The translations under genes were made by a program, and so were the position numbers. This document shows positions 33,901 to 46,361 of a DNA stretch of 64,000 nucleotides, piece by piece. Position 1 is the stretch's first letter. The number at the start of each line of letters is the position of its first letter. The notes under the pieces are model-generated. The model ran no database searches. It had not been told where the DNA came from and was given only the letters and a program-made list of their open reading frames with translations. This stretch comes from Hibiscus mutabilis (taxonomy: Eukaryota; Streptophyta; Magnoliopsida; Malvales; Malvaceae): assembly GCA_019671005.1 (NCBI GenBank), contig CM033718.1:28102508-28166507 (forward strand), in the 5' to 3' direction.

Positions 33901-35242
33901 AATATGATGCCATAAGGGATGAATTTCCTGACGAATCCCTACTTACAGTCAGTGCTATGCCATGGTACGCTGACTTTGTCAACTACCTGGTAAGTAATGT
34001 GATGCCATCAGACATGGCATATAACTCGCAGAAGAATTTTCTAAGAGAAGCTCAGCAGTACTATTGGGATTAACCCATACTATTTAAGCAATGCTCTGAC
34101 CAGGTAATTCGCGGGTGTGTACCGGAGGAGGAACAACATAGTATTTTGCAGCTATGCCAAGCAGCACCATACGGAGGTCATTTTACTGGAATGAAGACTG
34201 CTGCCAAGGTGTTGAGCTTGGTTTCTTTTGTCCTACACTATACCAAGATGCTTACAATTTTGCCAAGGCGTGTGATCGATGCCAACAAATAGGGAACATT
34301 TCTAGCAGACACCAAATGCCACTTCAAAACATAATGCTTGTAGATTTATTTGATGTTTGGGGGATAAACTTCATGGGCCCATTCACCCCTTCATTTGGTA
34401 AATTGTATATATTAGTGGCGATTGACTATGTTTCTAAATGGGTTGAGGTCGTGGCCTAGCGAACCAATGATGCCAAGGTTGTTGCTAAATTTTTGCACAA
34501 AAACATTTTTACTAGATTTGGTGCCCCGAGAGCTATTATAAATGATGAGGGCACTCATTTTAAATGTCGTTTAATATCTAGAGCTTGTGCAGGTACAGAA
34601 TTCAGCAACGGAATGCTACAACATACTACCCTCAAACGAATGGTCAAGCTGAAATATCGAATAGGGAGATCAAAAACATTCTGGAAAAAACTGTAAACCC
34701 CACAAGGAAGGATTGGTGCCAACGGCTAGATGAATCTTTGTGGGCATACAGGACTGCCTTTAAAACGCCTCTAGGATGTTCTCTTTTTCGACTCGTTTTT
34801 GGGAAGTCATGCCATTTGCAGTACAATTAGAACATAAAGCCAGTTGGGCAATTCGGAAACTTGACATGGCGTGGAGAAATGCTGGAGATAAGATGTTGTT
34901 ATACCTCAACGAGTTGGAGGAATTCAGATTGCAAGCTTATGAGAATGCCAGACTCTACAAGGAAATGACAAAGCACTGGCATGATAGAAGAATTCTGCCA
35001 AGGCAGTTTATGGTAGGTCAACATGTTCTTATGTTTAACTCATGGCTTAAAATTTTTCCAGGGAAGCTCAAGTCAAGATGGCCAGGACTATTTGAAATTG
35101 TCCAACCTTATGCTCATGGAGCAGTTGATATTCGAGATTTGAAGAACGAGACAATTTTCAAAGTAAATGGTCAGAGACTTAAGCATTATGTGGAAGGTAC
35201 TCCAATGGATGCCAAGGAGGTTACCCTTTTGGTAGAAATTTA
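33901..35242 (+). pseudogene. Athila integrase (catalytic Asp replaced)
   Basis: The zinc-binding HHCC region is split between frames (GGHF near 34170; CDRCQQIGNIS near 34275-34305). The core reads LFDVWGINFMGPF (about 34347-34385), where the family has GIDFMGP; the first catalytic Asp is therefore Asn. IINDEGTHF keeps the second Asp at 34536-34562. [16 protein letters not shown] (about 34640-34685) keeps the Glu after a frameshift. The C-terminal domain (DKMLLYLNELEEFRLQAYENA... to FKVNGQRLKHY) is open at 34776-35243. Strand transfer activity should be lost. Confidence 0.8.
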
Positions 35243-35780
35243 GCAATTTCCACATTGGTTTGACTGTTTGTACATATTAGTATTAGTGTTTTAATTTCCT
35301 TTATTTTATTTATTTTTCCACCTTGAAAGGGTTCTTTGAGTGAATGCAGGATTTTTTCTTGTCAGCGTATTTTTAGATCGTCAGCAGCATTTTAATACCA
35401 GCAACAAACCAAAGAGAGGCTAGCACAATTAATAAAAAAACTAATAATGGTTTGGATAAGATAAAACCTAGCCGCCCTAGGGTAAATCAAAATTCAAACT
35501 TTCCCTCCTTATCCTTTTGCCTTGCCCGCCGATTCACCTATCACCATCATTATCTTTTCACACATCCCATCCAAAATCTTTCATCATTATTCCCCCATTA
35601 AATCGGCTAAACTCATTAAAGCACTCCACCTTTTCTCTTTCTTTCCTACTTAAGTACTCTAGCCGATTTCCTTTCCTCCTTTACTCAACACTTTCTCCCT
35701 CTTGCTCAAAAGAACCAAGAACCCTAAAAACCGTCATCACTCATCATCTTTTCACCTTCTTTCTTTCAAGAATCATTGGC
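35243..35780 (+). other. Spacer between Athila pol and the 3' ORF
   Basis: Non-coding. It is CT-rich at 35510-35770 (TTTCCTCC, CTTTCTTTC words) and resembles a 5' UTR; in Athila-like elements this interval leads to a separately expressed 3' ORF. No promoter can be defined with confidence. Confidence 0.4.
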
Positions 35781-37326
35781 ATTTTCATCCCTTCCATTCA
35801 AATGTTTCTTTACTGCTGAAATCGAGAAAAGGCATGATGAAAATTTTGCTTCGAGAAACTTCTGCTACGAGAAGAGATTCAAATTGAAGGATGAGCCAAA
35901 TTTTGGCTATACCATAGAGTTCACTGAGATTGTAAAGAAACATGGTTGGGAAAAAATTTGCCAGCAAACTGGTGACATCAATAGCATGATTGTTCGAGAA
36001 TTTTATGCCCACTTGACCACCAAAGATTCGCCTTTTCTCATGATTCATGGTAAGTGTGTTCGATGTGATGCCAAATATATTAATGACTTGTTTTCTTTGG
36101 ATGGCAAGTAGGAACAACACTTAGCATTCACCGACTCACTCGATGATTCAAAGAGGAGACTAATTTTGAAGAACCCATGTCAAACCGGTACAAAATAGAA
36201 TATCTCCACCAAGGAGAGCCGGACGGTGAAGCACTTGGCTTTAAAGGTACAACCGCGAGGATGGAACCACTTCCTCAAAGCCAACTCGATGCCCATGACA
36301 CACAATGAAACCGTCTCTGAGGAAAGAATGGTGCTTTTTCACTCCATTATGACCAGGATAAAAATTGATGTTGGCAGAACCATAGTGGACGAGACATATA
36401 AGTGCACAGGTAAACCAACAGGTAGTTTGATTTTTCCATTACTGATCTCGAATGTTTGTGTGTAGCATGATGCCCCTACCCTCAACACCGATAGCATCCA
36501 GCACAGCAAGGGATCCACCATCATTCCTACTTTATGGAGGCAATTAACAACCATTGAAACCAAAGAGAAGGGAAAGCAATCGACCGCAACACCTATGACA
36601 AAGGCCAAACCATCCAAGGCTGCCGCTGCAACTTCTGTGCCTGCAGTAGTTGTGGCAACATTGTCCCTGGTCAACAAACAACTTGAGTATATCATTTCCA
36701 AAATTGAGGATGCAGAGAAGAAAAATGCTCTGTTTTGGCAATATATTTAGACCAGGGACAAAATGTTGAAACATGCCCTTGATGAAGTAGCTACGCTCCC
36801 AGTGCCCGCTTTTCCTAAGTTCCCTACCAATCTCCTTGGCAAGGGGACAGTGCCGGCAAGCCCCCATTCTTCTCGAACAAAAACTCCACAATCAGAGGAT
36901 ACGGTACCAATTTCCCCTACTCCAGTCTCTCCAGTCCTAACATTGCCGGTGCATGTTGAAACCGCTAGCACAGATTCCTCTATAGAATCTAAAGATGAAG
37001 GAAACCAAGCTGCTGCCACACCTGCTACGCCAAAATTTGCTCCTAAAATATCAAGCATCGACAAGTCGATTGAAGAAGTCTTACAGACTTTACAAGCCGC
37101 TATAGTAGAACCAAAGAAGTGCCTCAAGCGTAAGAAGCATATGACCCCTAATAGGGGCAATTTTATTAAGATAAAGACGTGCGTTTCTAGGCCAGAACCT
37201 TCAACCGAAACTCCTTTACTGCATTTCATTTTGTTTTTCATAATCATGCATTATTTGTTTCTGTATATATGTTTTGTTTCTCATGCATCGAGGACTATGC
37301 ACCTTTTTAGGTTTGGGGGTGTGTAG
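35781..37326 (+). pseudogene. Athila 3' ORF ('putative plant transposon protein' type)
   Basis: One plus frame runs from about 35776, with stops near 36110, 36197, 36463 and 36750. Its N-terminal part holds the conserved features of the protein encoded downstream of pol in Athila-like elements: EKRFKLKDEP, EIVKKHGWEKIC and REFYAHLTTK (about 35993-36022). The middle is Ala/Thr-rich (36580-36660) and a charged coiled-coil-like stretch follows (QLEYIISKIEDAEKK). The C-terminal part is Pro/Ser/Thr-rich, then basic, then a hydrophobic stretch (LHFILFFIIMHYLFLYICF), ending FRFGGV at about 37310-37325. The function in the family is unknown; it has been compared to env-like proteins, but no fusion or receptor motif is visible. 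Confidence 0.65.
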
Positions 37327-38304
37327 TGTTCTCCATTTCTGTCATGCATTCGTAATCATGAATTATTCATGTTTAATTTTCAATTTGTTTGCTATGCATA
37401 CCAAACCCTAAAAAAATTGTTTTTGTATCTCAGCTGATTTGTGAATAAATTGCCAGCATGTTGTTAGTATGCCTGAACTTGTAACTAGTTAACCTATCTG
37501 ATGATGAACTTGTCCTATGAAATTGTATGCCATCATGACTTCAATGCTTAGGTTGCTTTGGCAGTAAACTCTAGTCTTTGGAACTTTAGTCTCACTTTAC
37601 ACGTGGCATGTATCTAGTTTTCTTAAATGAACTTAGGACTTCTTGAAGCTGAACTCAGTCTAAATAAATAAATGAAAAAAATCAGTGCCAGGGTATTATT
37701 ATTAATAAAAAATAAGAAAGAAAGAAAAGATGAATAAGGCAACAATGTTCTGCCAATGGCTGAAAAAACTTTAGGCACTCATCTGCCTTAGGGATAATAG
37801 GTTTATTTGGGGCTTCCTGGTACGCTCCCTCTTAGTACTCAAGTCAAAAACCTTAGGGTACGAGTGTAAATGGGTTAGCTTAGTGATGTAGTCTGGACTA
37901 ACGTGGACATTCGTGGTATGCTCCCTCTTATGACTCACGCCAAACAGTGCATGACACGACCCCACTTTTATGCCAGCATCTGAATACCCTTAGTAGTAAT
38001 ATATATATATATATATAATAAAAATTTGAGTTTGAGCAGTAATGAACCTTAAGGGAATTGATGTGTGCTTGATGCATGTTGCCCGCACCGATGCACACTC
38101 TAGAACCTTAGACTAGGTCTTTATCTGTTGCACTTGAATTGTTGAAATGTTGGCATTGATATACTGGATTCTGAGGACAGACCTAGAGTCAATTGCAGCT
38201 TGCTGGCATGTGCTGGGAAGTCATTCATTTCTGCTGAGGTACCTTTTTGTTTTACTGTTTTCTTGCATTACTTGAGGACATGCAATGAGCTAGGTTTGGG
38301 GGAG
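37327..38304 (+). other. Athila 3' untranslated region and polypurine tract
   Basis: Non-coding. It includes an AT dinucleotide run at 38000-38018 and an inexact repeat of TACGCTCCCTCTTA / TATGCTCCCTCTTA (about 37822 and 37917). It ends in TAGGTTTGGGGGAG (38291-38304), the purine-rich primer for plus-strand synthesis. Confidence 0.7.
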
Positions 38305-39858
38305 TGATAACTCCTCAAAAGTACTACATTTTGCATCTATTTTACAATGCTTTTTGCTAGTTTTCGAGTACGCATGTTTGCATTTAGTATTGGTTTCATG
38401 CATTTTGCATAAAAAGGAGTTTAGCAGGTGCCCTTTTACGGTTTGAAGGTTTTTTATTGTTTTTGGTGTAGCTTCTATGCTAGATGGCGTGGAAAAGGAA
38501 TAAGGGAAATTAAAAGTCACAATGCCAGGGAAGATTGTCGAGGCACGGCTAGCAGTGCAATGCAGATGGACCAACAGTTGCATGCTAAGCCCCTTGACAA
38601 TGATGGACAACCCAAAAAATAGGAAAGGATAAGGTTCCAAAGAAAACGCGAATGGACCTAATCCGAAAAATCAGGAGCGGTTAGTCGACATTAGTTTCCT
38701 GCCACAACCTTTTCCAGCACAGTGGTGACTGATGACGTCAGTCCTAGACTATCACATGTCAGCCCTACTCGATGATATGCTGATAAGGAGATCAGGCACT
38801 TATTAAGGAGCCTTAGCCAAAATATAAAATTTGAATTTCTCCTAGGGTTTTCTCTTCATTCATCTATATAAAGAGATCATTTCCAAGCATGATGAGGAGG
38901 GCGCACATTGAGCCAACTAGGTTAGGATCATCTCTGATCACTTCCACCTCGGCTGGAGTAGCCACACCGAGGAGGGCTAGAGCAAGAGAGGCTGAATTGA
39001 CCAACCTTTTTTTCCCTTTTTCCTTCAATTTATTTTAATTTTGAGGATGATTTTGCAAACGATGAAGTTAATTTTGTGGTTAACCCCTCATCATGAACTA
39101 ATTTAATAGTTGGTGAGGGGTGGATGAATGAAACGTTGTTTTTTGCTTGGTTTTATTAATTAGTAATGCTTCGACATAAGGTTTTATTTATTTGGCAATG
39201 TCTTTACTTTTTCCCAAAACTTCTACGCCAAGTACGGCTTGCGTAGTTTGCTTATTGTAACTCAATATCATAGTTGACTTGGGAGGCAACGATTAGTTGC
39301 CAAATTCTAAGGCGAGAAGCTTCGATAGAAGATGTTCAAGTAGATGAACTTACTTCGGGAGTGAGTCTACCCCTTAGAGAGTAAAGATTGGAACTAAACT
39401 AAATTAATTAATGAGAAACGTGCACTATAGACATATAGGGGTTTTACATGATTAGTTTAAGGCATTGCTATCGATAAAGGCAGTGACCAACTTTTGAATA
39501 TGCTCAATGAAACATCACCAAAGCATGACATTATTAAAGGCTAGCATGGCATAAACAACGTGAAAACCATGCATTCCTTGCCAACACTCGTCATCCACTT
39601 TTTCAAGCTCTCCTTGCCAACGCTGTTTTATTTTCTTTTCTTTTCACTTTCCAAAACAATCATTTTTCACCCCAAAGGCAAGTAACAATTGAACAATTAA
39701 ATTCCAAGACAATCCCTGTGGGATCGATACTCAGCTTAACTGTTGTATTACTTGTCGACCGTGTATACTTGCACAAAAAAGGACTCGACTTGGCATTGTT
39801 TTATACTTTCGCAATACGCATTTTCATACCTTTTGTCAAGCACACTTCGGTCACAACA
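38305..39858 (+). repeat. 3' LTR of the Athila element
   Basis: This 1554-bp LTR is paired with 28127-29684. The TATA box is conserved at 38865-38872. It ends TCGGTCACAACA, followed by the target duplication ATGTG (39859-39863). Confidence 0.9.
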
Positions 39859-39863
39859 ATGTG

Positions 39864-40819
39864 TGTGCTTCTGACTGTTTTAGCTATTATTATATATTAT
39901 TATACACTTGTCTTCAAAGATACATCTCTGACGCTTGAGTATTAGACAAGTAGAGCATAACTCCTTATTAGATTTTTTGACATCCCCCATAGATCTTCCA
40001 TCAGGATGCTCCGAGTCTTATTTATTCAATAGTTCATTACCTCACTCTGTCCCTTTTTCTTTTCACTTTTCTCTTATTTTTCTTCTCTTTTTTCTTCTTT
40101 TTCTTTTTCTTTTTCTTTTCTTTTCTTTCTTTTTCTTTCTATCTATTTTACTTTTTCTTTTCTTTTCTTTTCTTTTCTTTCTTTTTCTTTTTGATTTCTT
40201 TTCTTTTTCCATTTTCTTTTCACTTTTTCTTTTTTCACTTTTTCACTTTTTCCTCTCATTTTCTTCCATTTTTCTTTCTCAGTCTTACTGTGTTTTTTAG
40301 GGTATAGAAGACTACGCTTAGAACTTCAATTTTAAGCAACTTTACTTGGTTAAAATCGTCTAGTCCACTTCACTATTTATGAATTTCAACTTTGTCATCG
40401 AACATCATCAAAGTTGTTGTAATCTGCCTTTTCTTGCTTTGCTGACCAGAGTAGACCCAGAAATAAATTTCACTTTATTGTCTTCACAACATCCAATCGT
40501 TCTTTGTACCAGAATCGGTATCGTATCTTGCAATTGGCATCCAAGGGCCTTCAAGGTAAGAAGAGATATACATATATTCATGAATTTCAAAACATCATTT
40601 CATTGAAATGAAAACCAGCAAACATGACACGTGCCCCAAGAAAATGATCTTTACTACTTTTGGGTTCGAAGTAGCAAGATTGATTCCATGTATTATTTTC
40701 AAATGAAAACTCAAAAAGCATAAAAAATTAAACCAGTCCACTTTTGACATGAAAAAAACATGGACAAGAAGAAAAACTCGTGCATCCGAAATTCAGGCCA
40801 TCCTAGAAATACAAATTCA
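39864..40819 (-). other. Resumed minus-strand gypsy element, non-coding part with CTTTT tract
   Basis: No coding motif is recognised. Bases 40050-40280 are a pyrimidine tract of TTTTC/TTTCTT units (a polypurine tract when read on the minus strand), which gives a spurious Phe/Leu/Ser ORF on the plus strand. The rest is AT-rich. Confidence 0.5.
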
Positions 40820-42865
40820 TTTTTTCTGACTCTTCAATGGTTGTGACAGCTTGCCCGATCATTTTTCAATCCATTGCTTCACCATTTCATGGGTCAAGGT
40901 TCTATTGGCAATCAACTTCTCTATTTCCTCTTTTAAAGCCCAACATCTTCTAGTAGGGTGCCCTGATGCTCCCATGTGAAAATCACAAACACTATCTAGA
41001 TTGTAATTAAAAAGTAATGGATTTGACATTTCCTCTATTGGACTAGGGATAGGATATTGGCCTTATATCAAATAGGGAAGTAGGATTGAGATGGACACCT
41101 GGAAAACCTCGAGATGTGCCTTCTCTTAAAGCTTTTCTTATTGTAGACGCTTCCTTTCAGCTAATCTCGCTCTACGTCTGCCCCCCTTGGAAAGGCCCGT
41201 CTTCTTCTTGTCTTTGTTACTTTGATCCTTGTCTACTTTCACAAGACTGATTATACTTGGATAATTGATCTTCGGACCTGGAACTGTCATCTCAAACTCC
41301 ATTACCTCGAGATCCAAGAGATGCTAAATTTTGCACCTAAAACTTATACATTTCTCGATGGAATGGCCCTGAACACCAGCGCGAAAGTCACAATGATCTT
41401 CTTCCTTGAACCATCCTGGATAAGGCAGCAATGGTGGTTTGACGAAGCATGGTGCAACCAGTCGAGATTGTAGCAACTTGGAAAACAATTCTTGATATGT
41501 AAAAGGGCTAGGACTAAATTGGAAGTCCTTTAATTTCTCTTTCTTCTTCTGAGAACTAGCTTGATCAACCAGTAACTGATGAGGTTTTGGAATTGTTGAC
41601 ACCAAAGGTTGATCTTGTGCTGAGTGAGGTGACAATTTAGCCTTCAAAGTAACTGACATCTTCTTGTTGCACTTTTCATTTTCCCCAACCTATAGCTCTA
41701 TTTTTTGAGCCTTTATTCACATAGAATATAAGATTTTCAAAAGAGAGCCTTTGATTTTATCCAATATCAGTTCAGTGGGACATTCTGAGGCAGTGTGAAC
41801 TATTTCATATTGGTTGATGATAGTTTGGTCTTCATCAAAAAGGATCATTTCTGTTGCTAAGTCATCCTTCCAACTATCATTTGTATTTCCAATGCCTTTT
41901 TGCATGAAAGAATATCTTTCCAAACCCTCTTCTTTGGTTGTGGTAATTATCATACCTATCAGCTCATTAATCTACCCTTGTTTCATCTTGAAACCTCTTG
42001 ACGTACTCTATCATTTCTTTTTGAATTTGAATTAGCTGTTCTTGGAATTCTTCAAGCTTTTTCACTCTAGACACCAAATCATTTATGTTTCCAAAGCTAT
42101 ACTAACGAGAAATCATTTTCTTGGATTTGAACAAACTTCTTCCTTCAAGGATGCAAATTCTTCTCCATCAGCAACATGTATGATGATTATGAAATATGTT
42201 GAAATACAAAATGTATGACTGCGAAAATGCAAGAGGTATCGAGTTCAGGAACTATCTTTAGGAAACATTCATCAGCCAAAAGGTCCAAATATAAAGAAAA
42301 GATAATCTCTCCTACAGAAAACAACTAGCCCTAGCTCTTAAGTTGATCACTCCATTCAACATCCTGATCAGAGCTTGTCCCAACTCAGTGTTAACACTGG
42401 CGTCCGGACGTTGTAGTAATCTTATGGCTCCATCGAACAAGATCTACACATACTAGGTGATCCCTTATACTTGGTTCTTGAAGATATACATCTCATGGAT
42501 CTATTTCTGGATTGTGTACTCAACTGCGTTAAGATTGCCTTTCAGTGTTTTATCTCTCTAGTGTAGTGTTCCCTCATAACCTATGAGCTGATCTTTCAAG
42601 CCTTGAATCACACTTTCTAGCCTTGTCACCCTTTTCTATAGTCTTTCATTCTCCTGCTCCATCTCGACTTTGTCTTCATTGGGGTATCTTGTGACCATTT
42701 CTTCTAATTGTGATACTTGGGCAATTAATTCAAAATTTCAGGCTTGCTCTTCTTCTAGCTTTTTCTTAACCTTGTTACTCGATTCTTTGTATTCTCGGGA
42801 CTTTTCTCATACATCTTCTTGTAGTTATTCCTTTTTTTTTGTCATGTCATCCAATTGCCTTGACA
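40820..42865 (-). pseudogene. Tat-type gypsy gag, inverted relative to the flanking pol
   Basis: On the minus strand, from right to left: a coiled-coil segment (about 42835-42560; EYKESSNKVKKKLEEEQA, QVSQLEEMVTRYPNEDK, GYEGTL), then an eroded region. The gag C-terminus follows at 41659-41324 with FTYQELFSKLLQSRLVAP, YPGWFKEEDHC and GHSIEKCISFR, a degenerate zinc-knuckle-like motif. At 41000-40840 comes a second GHPTRRC / LKEEIEKLI stretch. Stops are frequent. It belongs with the minus-strand LTR at 22640-25065; no protease or reverse transcriptase was recognised between them, so the element is a deletion derivative. Confidence 0.6.
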
Positions 42866-44843
42866 AGTTCTAGCACAGTGAATATAGCATCGTTGAGCAA
42901 CTCAAAAAACAACAAGCATGAATTTCAGTGCTTGAGTTGTTGTTAAACTCAGAGAAGCACTGTGATGCATTGTTAAAAGTATAGAATCAGATGTTTGCCC
43001 CGGACAACATCTCGGTAAGCTAGTTAGATAGAATAGTATGTCATCTCGTTGCGGATAACTACATCACTTTTAGTGATGATGAAATTCCAGACGGAGGTAT
43101 GGGATCAGCTAAAGCTTTAAACATCACTACCCACTACAAGGGGCATGTCCTACCAATAGTGCTTATCAAAAATGGGTCCACTTTAAATGTATTACCGATG
43201 GCGACTCTACAAAGGCTGCCAATCAACAGTTCACATATAAAGCTGTGTCAAAACTCTGTTAGAGCATTTGACGGGACCAAAAAAGATGTTACCGGAAAGA
43301 TAGAGATACATTTGCTAATAGAGCCTACCGAGTATGTTGTTGAGTTTATGGTAATGGACATCCGACCCACTTATAATTGTCTACTGGGGAGGCTGTGGAT
43401 CCACTCGGCCAGAGTCGTGCCTTCATCTTTGCACCAAAAGTTGAAATTTGTTATTGACAGGAAGTTGGTAAATGTAGGAGTTAAACAAGACATCATTGCT
43501 TCCATAACCACCGATGCTCCTTATACCCAAACCGATGAAGATGTTGTTGAATGCTCTTTTAGGGCCTTGGAATTCGTTAATGCTACCTTTGTAGCGGAGG
43601 GAAGCAAAATCCCATGCCCTAGACTATCAAATTGCACCAAGATGACAGTATGGCAAACATTGAGACGAGGAGCCAAGAAGGTCAAAGGACTCGGAAAGAG
43701 TTTACAAGGATGCTTGCGCGCTAAGAGTGTCATCGGCAAGAAATATCGATTTGGGCTCGGCCATAAACCCAATTTCCACCAGAGGAAGTTAGAATGTAAG
43801 AAAAGAGAAGAAAAAAGGAAGGCCATATTCAAGGGTGAAGAAATCTCGTGGGAACCAATAACTTTCCCTTACTTAAAGAATGTTTTTGTGTTTGGGGGAT
43901 AATCAATGGGGGAAAAGATACACAAGGCCAGTCTAGAAAGCGCCAAGTTCAGCGAGAATGAAAGGTTCAATGAGGCGTTAGAGGGAATATATGTCAATAT
44001 GATAACCCAAGATGGAAAGAACGGCAAGTTCTTGACCAAAATTTGCCCTTGCTTCCCAGGGAAACCCTCAACAATTGGACTAGCGTGGACTTGCCTGTAG
44101 TCTCTAGCTTTAAATCAGAGTAAAGTTTAGAACCAACCCTATTCGCTTTTTCCCACGGGCAATAGGGATCTTTTGTAAAGGGCTTCTATGTCAACTTGTT
44201 TGTTTTTCAATTCAATGAAATGATGTTTTCCACCTTTTTCTCAAATGGAAAACATCATATTTATTGTATTCTTTACATTTATATTTATTATTTCATTTAT
44301 TCATGATAATATTCTTTCTGATACATATTCATTTCAAAATCGTTTTAGGAACCCTATTATTAACTGTATGAATGATTCTGAATCTAATTCCGAGATAGAT
44401 TTTGAACAACCCTCGTGTTTGGCTAAAATCAAGGAAAGGGATGATGAGATAGAAGTTGACATCCCAGACGAATTACTTAGTTTGATGGAAAGTGAAGATA
44501 AACAAATTTTGTCTCATCAAGAAGAGTTAGAGATTCTTAATTTGGGCACGGAAGACGAGAGAAAAGAAGTGAAGATTGGTACTGCATTCTCGTCTGAGAC
44601 CCGGAGTGAATTGATTGAGTTTTTTTTTAGAATTCAATGATGTTTTTGCATGGACCTATCAAGACATGTCAGGGCGATATCATAGTGCATAAGCTATCGA
44701 TCAAGTCAGAATGTAAATCGGTCCAACAAAAACTTAGAAGAATGAGACCCGAAATGTTACTAAAGATCTGAGAAGAAATAAAGAAATAGTACGAGGCCGG
44801 CTTCTTAGGAGTCTCTAAATACCCGGAGTGGGTGGCAAACATA
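42866..44843 (+). pseudogene. Tat-type gypsy protease and start of reverse transcriptase
   Basis: The plus frame opens with YSIVEQLKKQQA and ISVLELLLNSE (about 42880-42955), then an open 267-residue stretch (43099-43902). In that stretch the retropepsin-like motif reads LIKNGSTLNVLP (about 43162-43200); the family has Asp where Lys stands, so the catalytic residue is lost. VMDIRPTYNCLLGR and WIHSARVVPSSLHQKLKF follow (43350-43450). A linker (43906-44640) leads to GTAFSSETRSELIEF, then a T8 run near 44620-44627 shifts the frame before FAWTYQDM-like sequence. It ends at YPEWVANIV (44817-44843), cut by the copia element, and continues at 57311. Confidence 0.75.
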
Positions 44844-44848
44844 GTCCC

Positions 44849-46361
44849 TATTGGGAAACGCTGGTACACCCCATGGCACAGCGAAAAAATTATCCAGCGT
44901 AGTCCACCAGTGATCCATGTACAAGGGACGAATTCGGGGTGATAAAGGATGAAATGTTACCTTAATAAATCTGGAATATGGAAATCTGTAGGGAACTCGG
45001 AATAACCAAATTGAATCCAAATCGTCACAATAGCATTCTGACCTCTACGCAGTGCACCCGAATAAAACGAACAATATTTTATCTTCTCTAACTATTAGAG
45101 AGGTTTTTCAAAAACAAGAGATGAATGGCTGCTAGACCTTATGCCTTTATATAGCTTTTAAAAACCTAATTCTAATTAAATTCGCATTCTTGAATATACA
45201 ATATATTTAACCGAATATAATTAAATATGTAGAATCAGATTCTACTTTAATTAGGTTTCTTTTAGAGATATATATTTATATACTTTAATAATATTTGATA
45301 ATTACAATAACTTATCAAATATTAACAGATATATATAAACAAAATTATCCATAATTAGAATAATTATAACAATTTCAGTTTCTCACTAATTACGTTTACA
45401 CCAAGTTTGTACACATGCTATCTAATCGATATTTGTCCGTTTCAATCATAGGGTGTGACCCTTGTAGGTTCATGTAACGTTAGCAGTAATATCCAGAACA
45501 ATTATATTATTACAAGCAATGAGTGGCATCTAGCAATACATTACTGCTACCTAAGTTACATGAAATCGTGGTTCGATTTAACCTTATTTCCGTGATTAAC
45601 TTCTTTTATGTATTTCATCCTTTTGTCCTCATATCTAGATCGGACACAAGTCATGGATTAGTCACACTTGTATAGTCCATCTAATGTTTCTTGATATCTT
45701 GAGTAGACTATTATAAACGAATAATTATGATATCCTATATCAATTTATTCGAGCATGGCCATGCATTTTCTAGTCTCACTCAATCAAGTGGCCTATGATA
45801 TTACTCCTATTATGTACGAGGGACAAATCCTATCTTGATCAACCATATTTCGCTACTTGGATTATGACATATCAAATATCAGTCTTTATAGTGTAGTCAG
45901 TTACGACACACGTTTGACCGTATCAAAATATGTCACTCACAATGTTGAAATAAGGATGATCTCAAGTCTGAGGATCATACATGTAGTTATCACCATAAGC
46001 AATGTTGTGACTGTCACATAATAATCCAAGAAACATGCTCATAGCGGGTCATCCAGTATGTTGTTCCCTAACACATACTTATGTATTGATTTTGACACCT
46101 CCATGTCAATGACAACATTTTTTCATCAATCAACTACATATTAGTCTTAATACATTATTGTTGTCCAAGCCCACAATAATTCTTAACTAAGGACATGCAA
46201 GAATAGCTATATTATTCTAAGGACTTTATTATAATTCAGTTTATTTATAGATACACAGAATAAGACTGAAATAATAATAATGGCTTTATACTAATAAACA
46301 AGATAAAATCAGTATGTCTTTTACAACTATCTCATGATTGGTCTTTGGACATACTCAAACA
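44849..46361 (-). repeat. 3' LTR of the copia element
   Basis: 1513 bp. The left end reads TATTGGGAAACGC, where the other LTR has TGTTGAGAAACGC. It ends ATACTCAAACA. It contains the minus-strand TATA box TATATAAA at 45146-45153. The adjacent AGTGGGCGAT (minus strand, from about 46372) is the copia polypurine tract. Confidence 0.88.

Larger units (their letters stand above)
28127..39858 (+). mobile_element. Complete Athila-type Ty3/gypsy retrotransposon (11.7 kb, TSD ATGTG)
   Basis: Two LTRs (28127-29684 and 38305-39858) begin TGATAACTCCTCAAAAG and end CAACA. They are flanked by a perfect target duplication ATGTG (28122-28126 and 39859-39863). A primer site follows the 5' LTR and a polypurine tract precedes the 3' LTR. 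The internal order is gag, protease, reverse transcriptase, RNase H, integrase, then an extra 3' ORF region, the Athila layout. By-eye comparison of the first ~540 LTR bases gives about one difference in ten, mostly transitions, so the insertion is old. Stops and frameshifts occur in most genes, so the element is complete in structure but not functional. It sits inside a minus-strand Tat-type element. Confidence 0.92.

Noticed and set aside
36339..37247. Minus-strand ORFs of 115-166 codons
   Set aside because: They are antisense to the Pro/Ser/Thr-rich Athila 3' ORF, with no recognisable domain and no promoter or splice structure.
40050..40300. Phe/Leu/Ser-rich ORF resembling a membrane protein
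   Set aside because: It is a translation of a TTTTC pyrimidine tract.
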